A DNA stretch of 64,000 nt, taken from positions 62,001 to 126,000 of the forward strand of contig JAPPAV010000069.1 in the NCBI GenBank assembly GCA_026705345.1, read 5' to 3'. The position numbers were made by a program, and so were the translations under genes. Position 1 is the first letter of the stretch. The number at the start of each line of letters is the position of its first letter. The stretch is from Gammaproteobacteria bacterium (GTDB taxonomy: Bacteria > Pseudomonadota > Gammaproteobacteria > Pseudomonadales > Azotimanducaceae). Positions 1 to 10,009 of this stretch are shown here, piece by piece. The notes under the pieces are model-generated. The model searched no databases. It had not been told where the DNA came from and saw only the letters and a list, made by a program, of their open reading frames with translations.

Positions 1-1
1 A

Positions 2-148
2 GTCCTCGGCAGTCGTTTGGCAAGCACTTCGGTCAGACCCCACGAGGTCGTCAAGGCGTTTACCCATAGCGCCGGAATCCGCGCCCACGTTGTCGCATCG
101 GGTCAGATCTCGGCCGGAGACGTCGTAACGGAGCACCTGACCGCTTAG
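2..148 (+). CDS. C-terminal fragment of an unidentified protein truncated by the window edge
   Basis: Open frame from base 2 to TAG at 146-148 (VLGSRLASTSVRPHEVVKAFTHSAGIRAHVVASGQISAGDVVTEHLTA); tail weakly resembles a MOSC-domain end. Confidence 0.4.
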   Translation, partial: VLGSRLASTSVRPHEVVKAFTHSAGIRAHVVASGQISAGDVVTEHLTA

Positions 149-171
149 GGCGTCGTCACGGGCGACGGACC

Positions 172-1056
172 ATGGACGTCGCTGCGCGGGAACGGCGCGC
201 TCTTGTCTACGCACTAGCGAGCGTCGTCCTGTGGTCCACCGTAGCCACGGGATTCAAGCTTGGTCTTCGCGACTTGGCCCCGGTGCAACTGCTCCTGCTC
301 GGTTGCGTCATCGCGTTCGTCTTCTTCGCTGCCGCCAGTGGGTTCGTGAGGGCGAAATTGAGCCTGCGCGAGCACCTTGCCGGTGCGGCGCTCGGGTTGG
401 TCAACCCGTTTGCCTACTACCTGATCCTGTTTGAAGCCTACGACCGGCTTCCGGCGCAGATCGCGCAACCGCTGAACTTCACTTGGGCGATCGCGCTGGC
501 GTTGTTGGCCATTCCACTGCTACGGCAAAGACTATCCGCCCGCGGCTGGGTCGGCGTCGTGATCGGCTACGTCGGGGTCGTGGTGATCCTGACCGAAGGA
601 CGGTTCGACGGCCTCGGCCACTTCGATCCGCTCGGCGTGGCCTTGGCTCTTGGCAGTGCCTTGATCTGGGCCTGGTACTGGATCATGACCGTTCGCCTTG
701 GCATTCACCCGGTGCCGCTCATGCGGAATGGGTTCGCCGTCGCCACCTGCTTTGTTGCCGTGGTCTGCTGGGCAACCGTTGGATTGCCGACATTGAACCT
801 CGAGACCGTTGGCTACGGCGCGTGGGTTGGCCTGGTCGAGACCGGGGTCGCCTTCCTGCTGTGGCAGCGCGCCATGGCCCTCACCGAACATGCGGGGAAA
901 CTCGGCGTGCTCATCTTCCTTGCGCCGTTCCTGTCACTGGTCCTGATCGCGACGGTGCTCCGGGAGGTCATTCATCCAAGCGCCGTGGTCGGACTGGCGC
1001 TGATTGCCGCCGGCCTCGTGCTCTCTCGCTGGCCATCGGCGCGGGACTCCGCGTAG
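172..1056 (+). CDS. DMT/EamA family transporter
   Basis: Ten hydrophobic segments in two EamA-like halves; ATG start. Confidence 0.85.
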   Translation: MDVAARERRALVYALASVVLWSTVATGFKLGLRDLAPVQLLLLGCVIAFVFFAAASGFVRAKLSLREHLAGAALGLVNPFAYYLILFEAYDRLPAQIAQPLNFTWAIALALLAIPLLRQRLSARGWVGVVIGYVGVVVILTEGRFDGLGHFDPLGVALALGSALIWAWYWIMTVRLGIHPVPLMRNGFAVATCFVAVVCWATVGLPTLNLETVGYGAWVGLVETGVAFLLWQRAMALTEHAGKLGVLIFLAPFLSLVLIATVLREVIHPSAVVGLALIAAGLVLSRWPSARDSA

Positions 1057-1091
1057 CGGGAAGCGGTCCAACGTACATCGCATTCCGGTGC

Positions 1092-1116
1092 GGGCGGGGA
1101 CAAGCCCCGCCCCTAC
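1092..1116 (-). repeat. REP-like hairpin with GTAG head (minus strand)
   Basis: GGGCGGGG-acaag-CCCCGCCC, perfect 8-bp arms, followed by CCTAC (GTAGG on minus strand); intergenic. Confidence 0.6.
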
Positions 1117-1185
1117 GAGGTCGCGACGAAAACGCGCAGTGGCGACCCTAGCGATCGCCCGAATCCCAACACCTGCGCCGGTCCC

Positions 1186-2736
1186 TCAGATCACCGCCTC
1201 GATCAGATGCGGGCCGCCTGCGGCCAACGCCTGGATCAGACTCGCATCGAACTCCTCGCAGGTCTCAGCCCGGGTTCCCGCGACGCCTTGCGCCTTGGCA
1301 AGGGCGACCCAATCCAGCTCCGGCCGGGACAGGTCGAAAAGGCCCGCGGCCCGTTCGCCGATCTCGTTGACGCCGAGACGCCGGTACTCGACTTCAAGGA
1401 TGTTGTACTGGCGGTTCGAGAAGATGACCGAGACCAGGTCGAGGTTCTCCCTGGCCGCTGTCCACAGGAACTGGTTGGTGTACATGGCGCCGCCGTCGCC
1501 GAGCAGTGCGAGTACCGGGCGGTCCGGACATGCCACGGCTGCGCCGACGGCCGCCGGCCCGCCCTGGCCGATGGAGCCCCCGGTTAGATTGAGCCAGGTA
1601 TGCCGCACGCAACGTTGCATCACGCCGTAGGCTGCGCCGCCGCCTCCGGAATCCACGGCGACGATGCAGTTGTCCGGTGCCCGAGCAGCGAGGATCGCCG
1701 CAATGCTGCGGGCCCGCAGAGGACCGTCAGGGACCTCCGGTCGTCGCTCGCCGGGTGTTTCGGCTGGGGGCGCATCCAACGTTTCGGCGATGTCGGCGAG
1801 CGCACGGGCCACGTCCTCGTGCCGGTGCGCGACGCGGATCACTTCGCAACCCTCAGGTACCAGATCGCTGGGCAGATTTTGGTACGCGAAGAAACTGACC
1901 GGACGTTCGGCACCGACAAGAACGAGTCTTCGCACCGTTGCCAATAGCTGCAGGATCTGTTCCGGGAAGTACGGTAGTCGGTTGACCACTGGGAGGTCCG
2001 GACCCGCCTCGACCCGTGCCGGGAACGTGGGCGAGTAGACCGAACAGCCCGTTTTCGCCGCGATGCGGCCAGCCGCCGTGACACCGGACACGCCGAGGCC
2101 GTTGCCGTCCACGAACAGCATCGTGTCCGCGTCGATCTGCCGTGCGGTCGACTCGATCACCTCGGTTGGCACTTGAGCCTTGGCAACCGCGACGTCGAAT
2201 CCCGTTGCCTTCGCGGCCAGGCGTCCCGGACCCCAAGCGCAGTCGGCGGGCAGGATCAGCGTCGAGATGCCGCCTCGGGGATCGGGGCTGGGAGCCAATG
2301 CCGCCCGAACGGCATCGGCGGCGTCGAGGCCGGCACCTTCGCTGGTGCGGGAAGTACGGATCCAATTCGACACGGGCTTCGCCACCGCTTCGATGTCCGA
2401 GGTCAGCGGAGCGTCGTAGGCAACGTGGTGGATCGCGTGGTCGCCGATGACGTTGACCAGCGGCGTGCCGGCCCGGCGGCAGTTATGCAGGTTGGCGATG
2501 CCGTTGCCAAGACCGGCGCCGAGATGCAACAACGTCGTCGCGGGCACGCCTTTCATACGCCCGTAGCCATCCGCCGCTCCGGTGCATACGCCCTCGAAAA
2601 GGCACAGAATGGCGCGCGACTCCGGTACGGCATCGATGGCCTGGACCAGATGCATCTCGGACGTGCCCGGGTTCGCGAAACAGGTGTCCACCCCGTGGGC
2701 CATAAGGGTTCGAATGACACTCTGGGCACCGTTCAC
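1186..2736 (-). CDS. Thiamine-pyrophosphate-dependent enzyme (acetolactate synthase / benzoylformate decarboxylase-like)
   Basis: N-terminal FANPGTSEMHLVQAID and C-terminal GDGGAMYTNQFLWTAARENLDLVSVIFSN TPP-binding motif. Confidence 0.88.
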   Translation of the reverse strand: MNGAQSVIRTLMAHGVDTCFANPGTSEMHLVQAIDAVPESRAILCLFEGVCTGAADGYGRMKGVPATTLLHLGAGLGNGIANLHNCRRAGTPLVNVIGDHAIHHVAYDAPLTSDIEAVAKPVSNWIRTSRTSEGAGLDAADAVRAALAPSPDPRGGISTLILPADCAWGPGRLAAKATGFDVAVAKAQVPTEVIESTARQIDADTMLFVDGNGLGVSGVTAAGRIAAKTGCSVYSPTFPARVEAGPDLPVVNRLPYFPEQILQLLATVRRLVLVGAERPVSFFAYQNLPSDLVPEGCEVIRVAHRHEDVARALADIAETLDAPPAETPGERRPEVPDGPLRARSIAAILAARAPDNCIVAVDSGGGGAAYGVMQRCVRHTWLNLTGGSIGQGGPAAVGAAVACPDRPVLALLGDGGAMYTNQFLWTAARENLDLVSVIFSNRQYNILEVEYRRLGVNEIGERAAGLFDLSRPELDWVALAKAQGVAGTRAETCEEFDASLIQALAAGGPHLIEAVI

Positions 2737-2810
2737 CGCGCACCTCCTCGCTCAAAGGGCGGAGAGTTTGCCATATACTCGACGGCCCGCGTCCCGACTA
2801 CGAGGAACCC

Positions 2811-3386
2811 ATGGCGTATGCGTTTACGCGACTCACTTGCGAAGGCCGCGACTACGGCGCCGGCCACCGTGCCATGCAGGCCAGCGGGTTGGGACCGGCC
2901 GATGTCTGGGGCTTTTTCCATGGTCTGTTCGGAGTCGCCTCCAACGAGCTAATCGTCGTTACCTATGGCGACGTCGCCCACGTCCACGACGCCATCGCCG
3001 GGATGGATGAAGTCGTCGCTGCAAACACGCTTCTGCTCGAGCCGACGGTACGGCCAACGGAATACGCGCCGCGCTCGCGGGAAGGGTTGTACGTGTTCCG
3101 GTTCTTCGAGGTCGAACACAAGGACGTGGACGAGATCGCCGCGCTGTCGTTCGAGGCGTGGAAGACCTTCGAGAATGTCGACGACTATCAGGCCGAGCCA
3201 CAGGGACTGTTTCGCCAGCAGGACACCACTGCGCCTACGGGTCGCACGTTGCTGTGCACCTGGTACGACGGCCTCAACTCCTGGCAGGCATCGCGCACCC
3301 CGCCCGCGACCGCCAGCGACAATTTCCGCCAACGACACACGCTGACCCGAAGCACGGTCGCCTACGCCACACGACTGCTTACATGA
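2811..3386 (+). CDS. Hypothetical protein
   Basis: ATG ORF, 191 aa; stop overlaps the next start (ATGA). Confidence 0.6.
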   Translation: MAYAFTRLTCEGRDYGAGHRAMQASGLGPADVWGFFHGLFGVASNELIVVTYGDVAHVHDAIAGMDEVVAANTLLLEPTVRPTEYAPRSREGLYVFRFFEVEHKDVDEIAALSFEAWKTFENVDDYQAEPQGLFRQQDTTAPTGRTLLCTWYDGLNSWQASRTPPATASDNFRQRHTLTRSTVAYATRLLT

Positions 3387-3775
3387 ACGCCGAAGAGCAT
3401 GCGCTGTTCGCCAACGACACGTTCTACATGGCGTTCGCGCAGAAGGACATCGAGGCGATGCAACGCCTGTGGGCGGCCGATCACGCGACCTTCTGCGTCC
3501 ATCCCGGGTGGCCGACCATCACCGGTCGTCGCGAGATACTCGATAGCTGGCGGCGAATCTTGGGCAATCCCGAGCAGCCCGGGATCGATTTCTACAACGC
3601 CAAGGCAATCGTGGTCGGCGACGTCGTGATGGTGACCTGCTACGAGGAACTCCCCGGGTCGATCTGCGCGGCCTCCAACGGCTTCATCGCCGAAGGCGGC
3701 GAGATGAAGCTGTTCCACCACCACTCCGGACCCTGCGCGAATCCGCCACCACCGAGCGGTGTGGGTTCCCAGTGA
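3383..3775 (+). CDS. SnoaL/NTF2-like nuclear-transport-factor fold protein
   Basis: ATG at 3383 overlaps previous stop; MNAEEHALFANDTFYMAFAQKDIEAMQRLWA...CVHPGWPTITGRREILDSWRRIL is SnoaL-like. Confidence 0.75.
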   Translation: MNAEEHALFANDTFYMAFAQKDIEAMQRLWAADHATFCVHPGWPTITGRREILDSWRRILGNPEQPGIDFYNAKAIVVGDVVMVTCYEELPGSICAASNGFIAEGGEMKLFHHHSGPCANPPPPSGVGSQ

Positions 3776-3905
3776 ACGATGTGGTTGCGTCATAGAGGGG
3801 ACGCTGCGCGAAGTCGCTGACCGGGAGTCGGGACACGGCGCACCCGATATCGTTTTGGGTACAATGCTGCGTTTTCTTGAACCACGAGAGATTCGAAGGG
3901 GAGTC

Positions 3906-4211
3906 ATGCCCACCTTGTCCGCCGGTAAACGTCTGAAGAGCGCCGTCTGCACCACGGAGATCATGGTGATCTCCGCCCCTGACGGCGATGTCGAACTGTC
4001 CTGCGGCGGCTCGCCGATGGTCGAAGGGGACGCGGCAAACGGCGGAGCCGTGGACCCGGGCTATTCCGACGGAACCGCGATCGGCAAACGCTACGTCAAT
4101 GGAGACGGTTCGCTGGAAGTTCTGTGCGTCAAGGCCGGAGACGGTTCGTTGTCGTCAGGCGACGCCGCGCTCACGGTCAAGGACGCAAAAAAGCTACCCA
4201 AGACCGACTGA
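3906..4211 (+). CDS. Small (~101 aa) conserved-looking protein upstream of acyl-CoA ligase
   Basis: ATG 3906; MPTLSAGKRLKSAVCTTEIMVISAPDGDVELSCGGSPM...; 35 nt upstream of the ligase start. Confidence 0.65.
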   Translation: MPTLSAGKRLKSAVCTTEIMVISAPDGDVELSCGGSPMVEGDAANGGAVDPGYSDGTAIGKRYVNGDGSLEVLCVKAGDGSLSSGDAALTVKDAKKLPKTD

Positions 4212-4246
4212 CTCCCACGCCCTCTTCTTTCCACGGAGCCTAGCCC

Positions 4247-6154
4247 GTGAACACCATGATGCTCCTCGAGATGGCCACGTCGGGGTTTGGCCATCGTATC
4301 GCCTTCACAGACCCTGCCGAAGGCACCTCGATCACCTACCAGGAACTCTACGACGCCGCCGGTGCCGCAGCCCATCACATCCGGGAGTCCGGCGCATCCC
4401 GGGTTGCGATGCTCGACGTCAGCAACCTGGCAGTGCCCGTCGCGCTGTTCGCGAGCGGCTGGGCCAACGTGCCGTACGTACCCATCAACTATCGCCTCAC
4501 CAGCGACGAGATCGACGCACTGTTGGCGCGGGTTCATCCCGCTTTCCTCATTACCGACGGCGACCGCTTGGCCGACTTCCAGGATCGCGAGGGCGTCGAG
4601 GCCGTCTCCCGGCAAGCTTTCCTCGACGTCGCCCGCACCGGCGGCGGCGAGCACGAGCAGCGGTCGATGGATCCCGACGACGTCGGCGTGTTGCTCTTCA
4701 CCAGCGGTACCACGGGTGTCCCCAAGGCGGCCGTGCTGCGCCACAAGCACCTGGTCTCGTACATCGTCAGTTCCGTGGAGTTCATGTCCGCCGACGAAAA
4801 CGAAGCGGCATTGGTTTGCGTCCCGCCCTACCACATCGCCGGCATCGCAGCGGCACTGAGCTCCGTCTACGCCGGGCGAAGGGTCGTGCAACTCGCCAAC
4901 TTCAGCGCCGACGGCTGGATCGAAACCGCGCGCCACGAACGCATCACCACGGCGTTCGTGGTGCCAACGATGCTCTCAAGGATCGTCGACGCCCTCGAAG
5001 GGGAAAGGACCGCCGGCATGGATCACCTTCAATCCCTGTCCTACGGCGGCGGCAAGATGCCGCTCGCAGTCATCGAAAAAGCCATGGCGCTGTTTCCCGA
5101 CACCGACTTCACCAACGCCTACGGGCTCACCGAGACGAGTTCCACGATCACCGTCCTCGGTCCCGACGAGCACCGCATCGCAGCCGCCAGCGAAGACCCC
5201 GATGCAAGACGGCGGCTTGTCTCCGTCGGCATTCCCCTACCCGGCATCGAGATCGAAATCCGCGACGAGGAAGGGGCGTTGCTCGGCACCGGAGAACGTG
5301 GCGAGATACACGTCCGCGGCGAGCAGGTGTCGGGCGAATACGAGGACCGCGGCAGCCTGGTGGATACGGAGGGTTGGTTTCCGACGCGGGATGCCGGTTT
5401 CATGGATGCCGACGGGTACCTGTTCCTGGACGGTCGGGCCGACGACGTCATCGTCCGCGGCGGCGAGAACATGTCACCCGGCGAAATCGAGGACATGCTG
5501 ATCGCCCACAAGGCGGTGACCGACGCGGCGGTGGTCGGCATCCCCAGCGAGGAGTGGGGCGAGGCCGTCGCCAGCGTGGTCGTCGTCAAAAGCGATACGC
5601 CCGCCAACGCGTTGCTGGCCGAGGAGCTCAAGGACTGGGTCAAGGACCACATGCGTTCCTCTCGGGTACCGGAGGTCATCGAGTTCTGGGGCGAACTGCC
5701 GTACAACGAGACCGGCAAGCTGCTGCGGCGGGTGGTCAAGGACAGGCTCACGTCAGCCAGAGAGAACGTCCACGCGTCCTTGCCGTTGCTTTTCACCAGC
5801 GACATCGAGCGCTCCCGCGCGTTCTACTGCGATCAACTCGGATTCACGCTAACGAACCGCTACGACCCGGACGGCAAACTGGCGTGGTGCATGCTCGCCA
5901 TGGAGGGCGCGCGGATCATGTTGGAGCAAGCCGAGAGGGAGCGCCTGGCAGGGCTGGCCGGGAACCGAAGCGACATCGCCCTGTATTTCCTCTGTGAGGA
6001 TGTGGACGTGCTGCACGAGCGGTTCACGGCGAACGGCGTCGACTCGGAGCCGCCCTTCGTCGCTTTCTATGGCATGAAGCAGCTGGAGGTCCGGGATCCC
6101 GACGGACGCTTCCTATGCTTCGAGCATCCGATTCGAGACGACGTGGACCTATAG
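4247..6154 (+). CDS. AMP-dependent acyl-CoA synthetase/ligase fused to C-terminal VOC (glyoxalase-like) domain
   Basis: LFTSGTTGVPKAAV, YGLTETSS, GRADDVIVRGGENMSPGEIED, ETGKLLRRVVKD; then SLPLLFTSDIERSRAFYCDQLGFTLTNRYD...LEVRDPDGRFLCFEHP. Confidence 0.9.
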   Translation: MNTMMLLEMATSGFGHRIAFTDPAEGTSITYQELYDAAGAAAHHIRESGASRVAMLDVSNLAVPVALFASGWANVPYVPINYRLTSDEIDALLARVHPAFLITDGDRLADFQDREGVEAVSRQAFLDVARTGGGEHEQRSMDPDDVGVLLFTSGTTGVPKAAVLRHKHLVSYIVSSVEFMSADENEAALVCVPPYHIAGIAAALSSVYAGRRVVQLANFSADGWIETARHERITTAFVVPTMLSRIVDALEGERTAGMDHLQSLSYGGGKMPLAVIEKAMALFPDTDFTNAYGLTETSSTITVLGPDEHRIAAASEDPDARRRLVSVGIPLPGIEIEIRDEEGALLGTGERGEIHVRGEQVSGEYEDRGSLVDTEGWFPTRDAGFMDADGYLFLDGRADDVIVRGGENMSPGEIEDMLIAHKAVTDAAVVGIPSEEWGEAVASVVVVKSDTPANALLAEELKDWVKDHMRSSRVPEVIEFWGELPYNETGKLLRRVVKDRLTSARENVHASLPLLFTSDIERSRAFYCDQLGFTLTNRYDPDGKLAWCMLAMEGARIMLEQAERERLAGLAGNRSDIALYFLCEDVDVLHERFTANGVDSEPPFVAFYGMKQLEVRDPDGRFLCFEHPIRDDVDL

Positions 6155-7135
6155 GCCAGGCCCCTCCTCCACGGCGTCGATCAACCCCCAGTCGAGGGCG
6201 GAGCGGACGTCGATCCTCGCTCCCGTCAACGCCATGTACGCCAGCCGGCGTCTGCCGATTCGGCGCAGGATGCTGGTCGTTCCACCAGCGCCCGGGATGA
6301 GCCCCATGCCGACTTCCGGAAGCTGAAAGAACGCGTTTTCCCTTGCCACCACCCGCCCCGCGAAGGCCGGCAACTCGATGCCCGCGCCGATGCACGCGCC
6401 ATGCAGCCTCGCCTCGACGCGGTCGCGCAGGCAATCGATCAGCGCACCCGCGTTGCGCGCCATCCGGGAAACGTGGGCGACACCCGCATCCGTCGCCTCG
6501 CCGAATTCGTCGAGGTCGCCGCCGGCGCTGAAGCAGGCACCGGCGCCATCGAGCACGACGTGTCGAACCGAGTCATCGACCATGGCGAGTTCCAAGGCTT
6601 CGCAAAGCCCATCGCGAAGGCTCGCGGAATAGGCGTTGCGCTTGTGGGGCCGATTGAGGGTGATGCGCAACGCGTCGTCCCGGCGTTCGATCAGCACCGC
6701 CGGCGCAGCCGGCTCGGGACGCGGCGAGCGGCTCTCCCGGCTGGCCAGCCAAGCCCGGAATTCCGCCCCGTGTTGCAGGGTTGAGTACGCCAGGGATTCG
6801 GCAAAGGCGGAATCCGGCGCGCCGACCCGGGTGTTGTGGCGGAGCAGGCGCACCAGGACGGAGGCGGCAACAGGATGGCGATCGATCGCGCCGGCGACGG
6901 TCGCCGCCTCTTCAGGTGCCGCGACGACGTCGACCACCTCGGGAACCTCCTGGGGCGGTTCGTTGCTCTCGACGATGCCGACCACGGGGCAATTCGGCTG
7001 GGCGTGAAACGAGGGCGACGGCTGTCCGTCGAGGCGGACAGCGACCCATGGCGTTCCCGCCGCGGTCGATAGGGACTCGTAACCCTCCGTTGAACCGAGG
7101 CGGGCGGCGAGTTCCACGAGCGTCATCGATCTCAC
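6149..7135 (-). CDS. Enoyl-CoA hydratase/isomerase family protein
   Basis: LNRPHKRNAYSASLRDGLCEAL, DGAGACFSAGGDLDEFG, GACIGAGIELPAFAGRVVA. Confidence 0.85.
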   Translation of the reverse strand: MRSMTLVELAARLGSTEGYESLSTAAGTPWVAVRLDGQPSPSFHAQPNCPVVGIVESNEPPQEVPEVVDVVAAPEEAATVAGAIDRHPVAASVLVRLLRHNTRVGAPDSAFAESLAYSTLQHGAEFRAWLASRESRSPRPEPAAPAVLIERRDDALRITLNRPHKRNAYSASLRDGLCEALELAMVDDSVRHVVLDGAGACFSAGGDLDEFGEATDAGVAHVSRMARNAGALIDCLRDRVEARLHGACIGAGIELPAFAGRVVARENAFFQLPEVGMGLIPGAGGTTSILRRIGRRRLAYMALTGARIDVRSALDWGLIDAVEEGPGL

Positions 7136-7278
7136 GACCGGCGTCCGATCCGCTTAGCTCCCGAGGATTGTACTCCCGAGACCGGGCGCTCCTAGTGGGT
7201 TGGTGGGTGGGTGTCCCATGGGTTTCGAGGCGCATGTGCTAAGCTCGCCGCCGTCCATCCGACCGAACCAGCAGGGCA

Positions 7279-8643
7279 ATGGCTCCGGGCGTTATCGGCG
7301 AACACCCACACACCCATCGCCGACCGCGCTTGCTGATCGTCAACGCCGAAGTCGGGGGTGTCACCAACCTGGATGTGCGCTGCCGGGACGGTCGGGTCGT
7401 CGAAATCGGTCGCGGTCTCGCCATCTCGGCCGGCGAAGACCGCTTCGACGCTCGCGGCGGAGCCTTGCTTCCAGCCCTGAACGACCACCACATCCACCTG
7501 TTCGCACTGGCCGCCGCACGGCGTTCCGTGGCGTGCGGACCACCGTCGGTAGCGACACGCACCGAACTTCAAACTGCTTTGGCGGTCGCGCCCGGCGAAG
7601 ACTGGATTCGCGGGGTCGGCTACCACGAGTCCGTCGCCGGGATGCTCGACAAGCATGGCCTCGACCAACTCCGAGACGACCGGCCGGTCCGTATCCAGCA
7701 CCGCTCGGGAAAGATGTGGTTCATCAACTCGCTCGCCAGCCGCAGGCTCGGCATCGAAACGACAGATGGGCAGCTGTTCAGGCTGGACGGGCTGTTGCGG
7801 GAACGGCTCGCCGAGGACGATGATCTCGTCCCTGCGGTGGAGGCGACGTCACGCCTGCTCGCCGGCTACGGCATCACCGGCGTCACGGACGCCACCTACA
7901 CAAACGACAAGACAACCGAATCGCTCTATCGGCAGCTCGACCTCCAACAACGCGTCAACCTGATGGGTGACGAGTCGCTTGACATCGGGTCAATGAAAAT
8001 CATGCTGGACGAGGCGGCCCTCCCCGACTTGGACGGCCTGCAAGAACGAGTTGCCCAAGTTCACCGCCGGCGGCGGCCGGTGGCATTTCACTGCGTGACG
8101 CGGACGGAACTGGTATTCGCCCTGGCTGCGTTGCGCAATGCCGGCACGCTGCCGGGGGATCGCATCGAACACGCCTCGGTCACCGACGCGCCGACCATGC
8201 GGCTCATGCAGGAAGTCTCGGGGGACCGAGGCAACGTCACAGTCGTCACGCAGCCGAACTTCATCGCCGAACGCGGCGAGGCGTACCTCCGGGACGTCCC
8301 TAGCGAAGACCACGACAACCTTTATCGATGTCGCAGCTTCCTGGAAGCAGGCATCCCCCTCGGCGGAGGAACCGACTCGCCCTACGGCGACCCCGATCCC
8401 TGGGCGGCCATGCGTGCAGCGGTTGAGCGGCGAACGGCCGACGGGCAAGTCCTTGGCGAAGACGAGAGGTTGAGCCCCGAGGAGGCGCTGTGTTTGTTCC
8501 TCACACCCCTCGACAACCCCGGCGGCGTTCCCCGCCGTGTAGTCGTCGGTGCGCCGGTGGACTTCTGCGTTCTGGCCAAGCCCTGGCACGAAGCACGCGA
8601 CTCGTTGGGCGCGGAACTGGTGACTCGGACGATTCGATACTGA
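7279..8643 (+). CDS. Amidohydrolase family protein
   Basis: LLPALNDHHIHLFA metal-binding motif; PVAFHCVTRTEL; GTDSPYGDPDPWAAMRAAVERRT. Confidence 0.85.
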   Translation: MAPGVIGEHPHTHRRPRLLIVNAEVGGVTNLDVRCRDGRVVEIGRGLAISAGEDRFDARGGALLPALNDHHIHLFALAAARRSVACGPPSVATRTELQTALAVAPGEDWIRGVGYHESVAGMLDKHGLDQLRDDRPVRIQHRSGKMWFINSLASRRLGIETTDGQLFRLDGLLRERLAEDDDLVPAVEATSRLLAGYGITGVTDATYTNDKTTESLYRQLDLQQRVNLMGDESLDIGSMKIMLDEAALPDLDGLQERVAQVHRRRRPVAFHCVTRTELVFALAALRNAGTLPGDRIEHASVTDAPTMRLMQEVSGDRGNVTVVTQPNFIAERGEAYLRDVPSEDHDNLYRCRSFLEAGIPLGGGTDSPYGDPDPWAAMRAAVERRTADGQVLGEDERLSPEEALCLFLTPLDNPGGVPRRVVVGAPVDFCVLAKPWHEARDSLGAELVTRTIRY

Positions 8644-8660
8644 CCCGTGTTCGAGACGCT

Positions 8661-9896
8661 CTACCACGTCCAGTCCAGCATCAACCAAAGCTTGGTGATG
8701 TCGCTGGCGTGTTCGTCCGCCGAGTACTGTGCCGTCTTGAACAGGAAGGACAGGTTGTCGCGCAGCGGGTAGGTCACCGCCAGACCGATCTCCGAACCGT
8801 AGTCCGCTCCGCCTTCGTCGGCTTGGAAATCGTGGAAGACACCCGTCACCGTGGCGTCGCCGACCTTTCCGGCGACGCTGAACCACGTGTCGCGAACGCC
8901 CATGGCCGGCGTCGCCAGGAAACGGTCCGTCCAGCCCTGGAACTTGTGAAGCGTCGCCACCGGCGTGCGGAAACCGGCCACGCCGGCGTCGCTACCGAGG
9001 ACTTCGAAGGCACCGGTCAACGTCAACGCGCCCAGGGCGGCAACGCCCTGCACCGAGTAGTAGAGCGCGTCGTAGGACATCGGGTTGTCGGCGTAGTCGC
9101 TCTGGCGCGCCAGGGCGGCGTTTACCGTCAGCGCCTCGAACTCGCCCTGGTAGTCGACCCCGTAGGTGGCGTTCGAGTTGGGCGGGCCGTTCGCGTTCGA
9201 CAGGTCGAACAGGTAGGCGAAGCCCGCCACGGTGTGGCCCTCTGCGGGTGATGCCGTGGCGCGGAAGGCGTGTGAATCGCCGTACCAGTCACCCGGTTGC
9301 GCCGCGTCGTCCGGGCCGAAGATCCGGTTGACGTTGTGGATGTAGCTGTAGTCGAGGTCGAGGTTGCCGGCCTTGCCTTGGATGCGCAGTGCATCGTAGG
9401 TCTGTTCGTTCTGGCGGTAGGCGACGCCGCCAAGGATGCGTTGGCCGCCGTGGTTAATGCGCTGCCGACCTACCGTCACCGCGGTGTCGCCGTTGCCGTA
9501 CTTGACGAACGCCTGGTTGAGGTCGAAGCCCTTCGGGTCGGCGACGACGGGATACTCGGTGCGCCCGTTGGCGGTGGAGTTGAAGTCCTCGATGCCGAGG
9601 ATCAAGGAGTAGTCGGTCTCGATGCCGAACGCGAAGTTGTCGGCTTCGGCCGAATTCCAAGTCAGTCGTGCCCGCGCCGTCGACGCCAGGGCATCCTCGT
9701 CGATGCCGTCCTGGGCGACGTGCTCTAGCCGGTAGCGGAACCCCAGCGATGTCTTGCCATCCGCGACCGCCTTCGCCAGATCCACGGCCGATGCCGTCGC
9801 GGCCAAGGTGACCGAACCGGCTACCAGCAGAACACCAAGGCTTCGTCGGGCCCAACCGGATCCACGCTGGCCGTCTATATCTGCGTTCCGTGCCAT
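8661..9896 (-). CDS. Outer-membrane porin, alginate-export-like
   Basis: Signal peptide after internal ATG 9896; GFRYRLEHV...GRQRINHGGQRILGGVAYRQNEQTYDALRIQGKA; C-terminal aromatic strand LWLMLDWTW. Confidence 0.8.
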   Translation of the reverse strand: MARNADIDGQRGSGWARRSLGVLLVAGSVTLAATASAVDLAKAVADGKTSLGFRYRLEHVAQDGIDEDALASTARARLTWNSAEADNFAFGIETDYSLILGIEDFNSTANGRTEYPVVADPKGFDLNQAFVKYGNGDTAVTVGRQRINHGGQRILGGVAYRQNEQTYDALRIQGKAGNLDLDYSYIHNVNRIFGPDDAAQPGDWYGDSHAFRATASPAEGHTVAGFAYLFDLSNANGPPNSNATYGVDYQGEFEALTVNAALARQSDYADNPMSYDALYYSVQGVAALGALTLTGAFEVLGSDAGVAGFRTPVATLHKFQGWTDRFLATPAMGVRDTWFSVAGKVGDATVTGVFHDFQADEGGADYGSEIGLAVTYPLRDNLSFLFKTAQYSADEHASDITKLWLMLDWTW

Positions 9897-10009
9897 GGCT
9901 TCGACCCGTTTCCCAACCGGCGTCGGCGTCATTTTACCGGACGCGCGGGCCAGAGTCCGTCCGTTCGTACTATGATCGTCGCGCCTTGGGGCTGAAGAGA
10001 ACAACAACC

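Noticed and set aside
3988-5997. 669-aa ORF on + strand
   Set aside because: Out-of-frame shadow of the acyl-CoA ligase; Arg/His-rich with no domain
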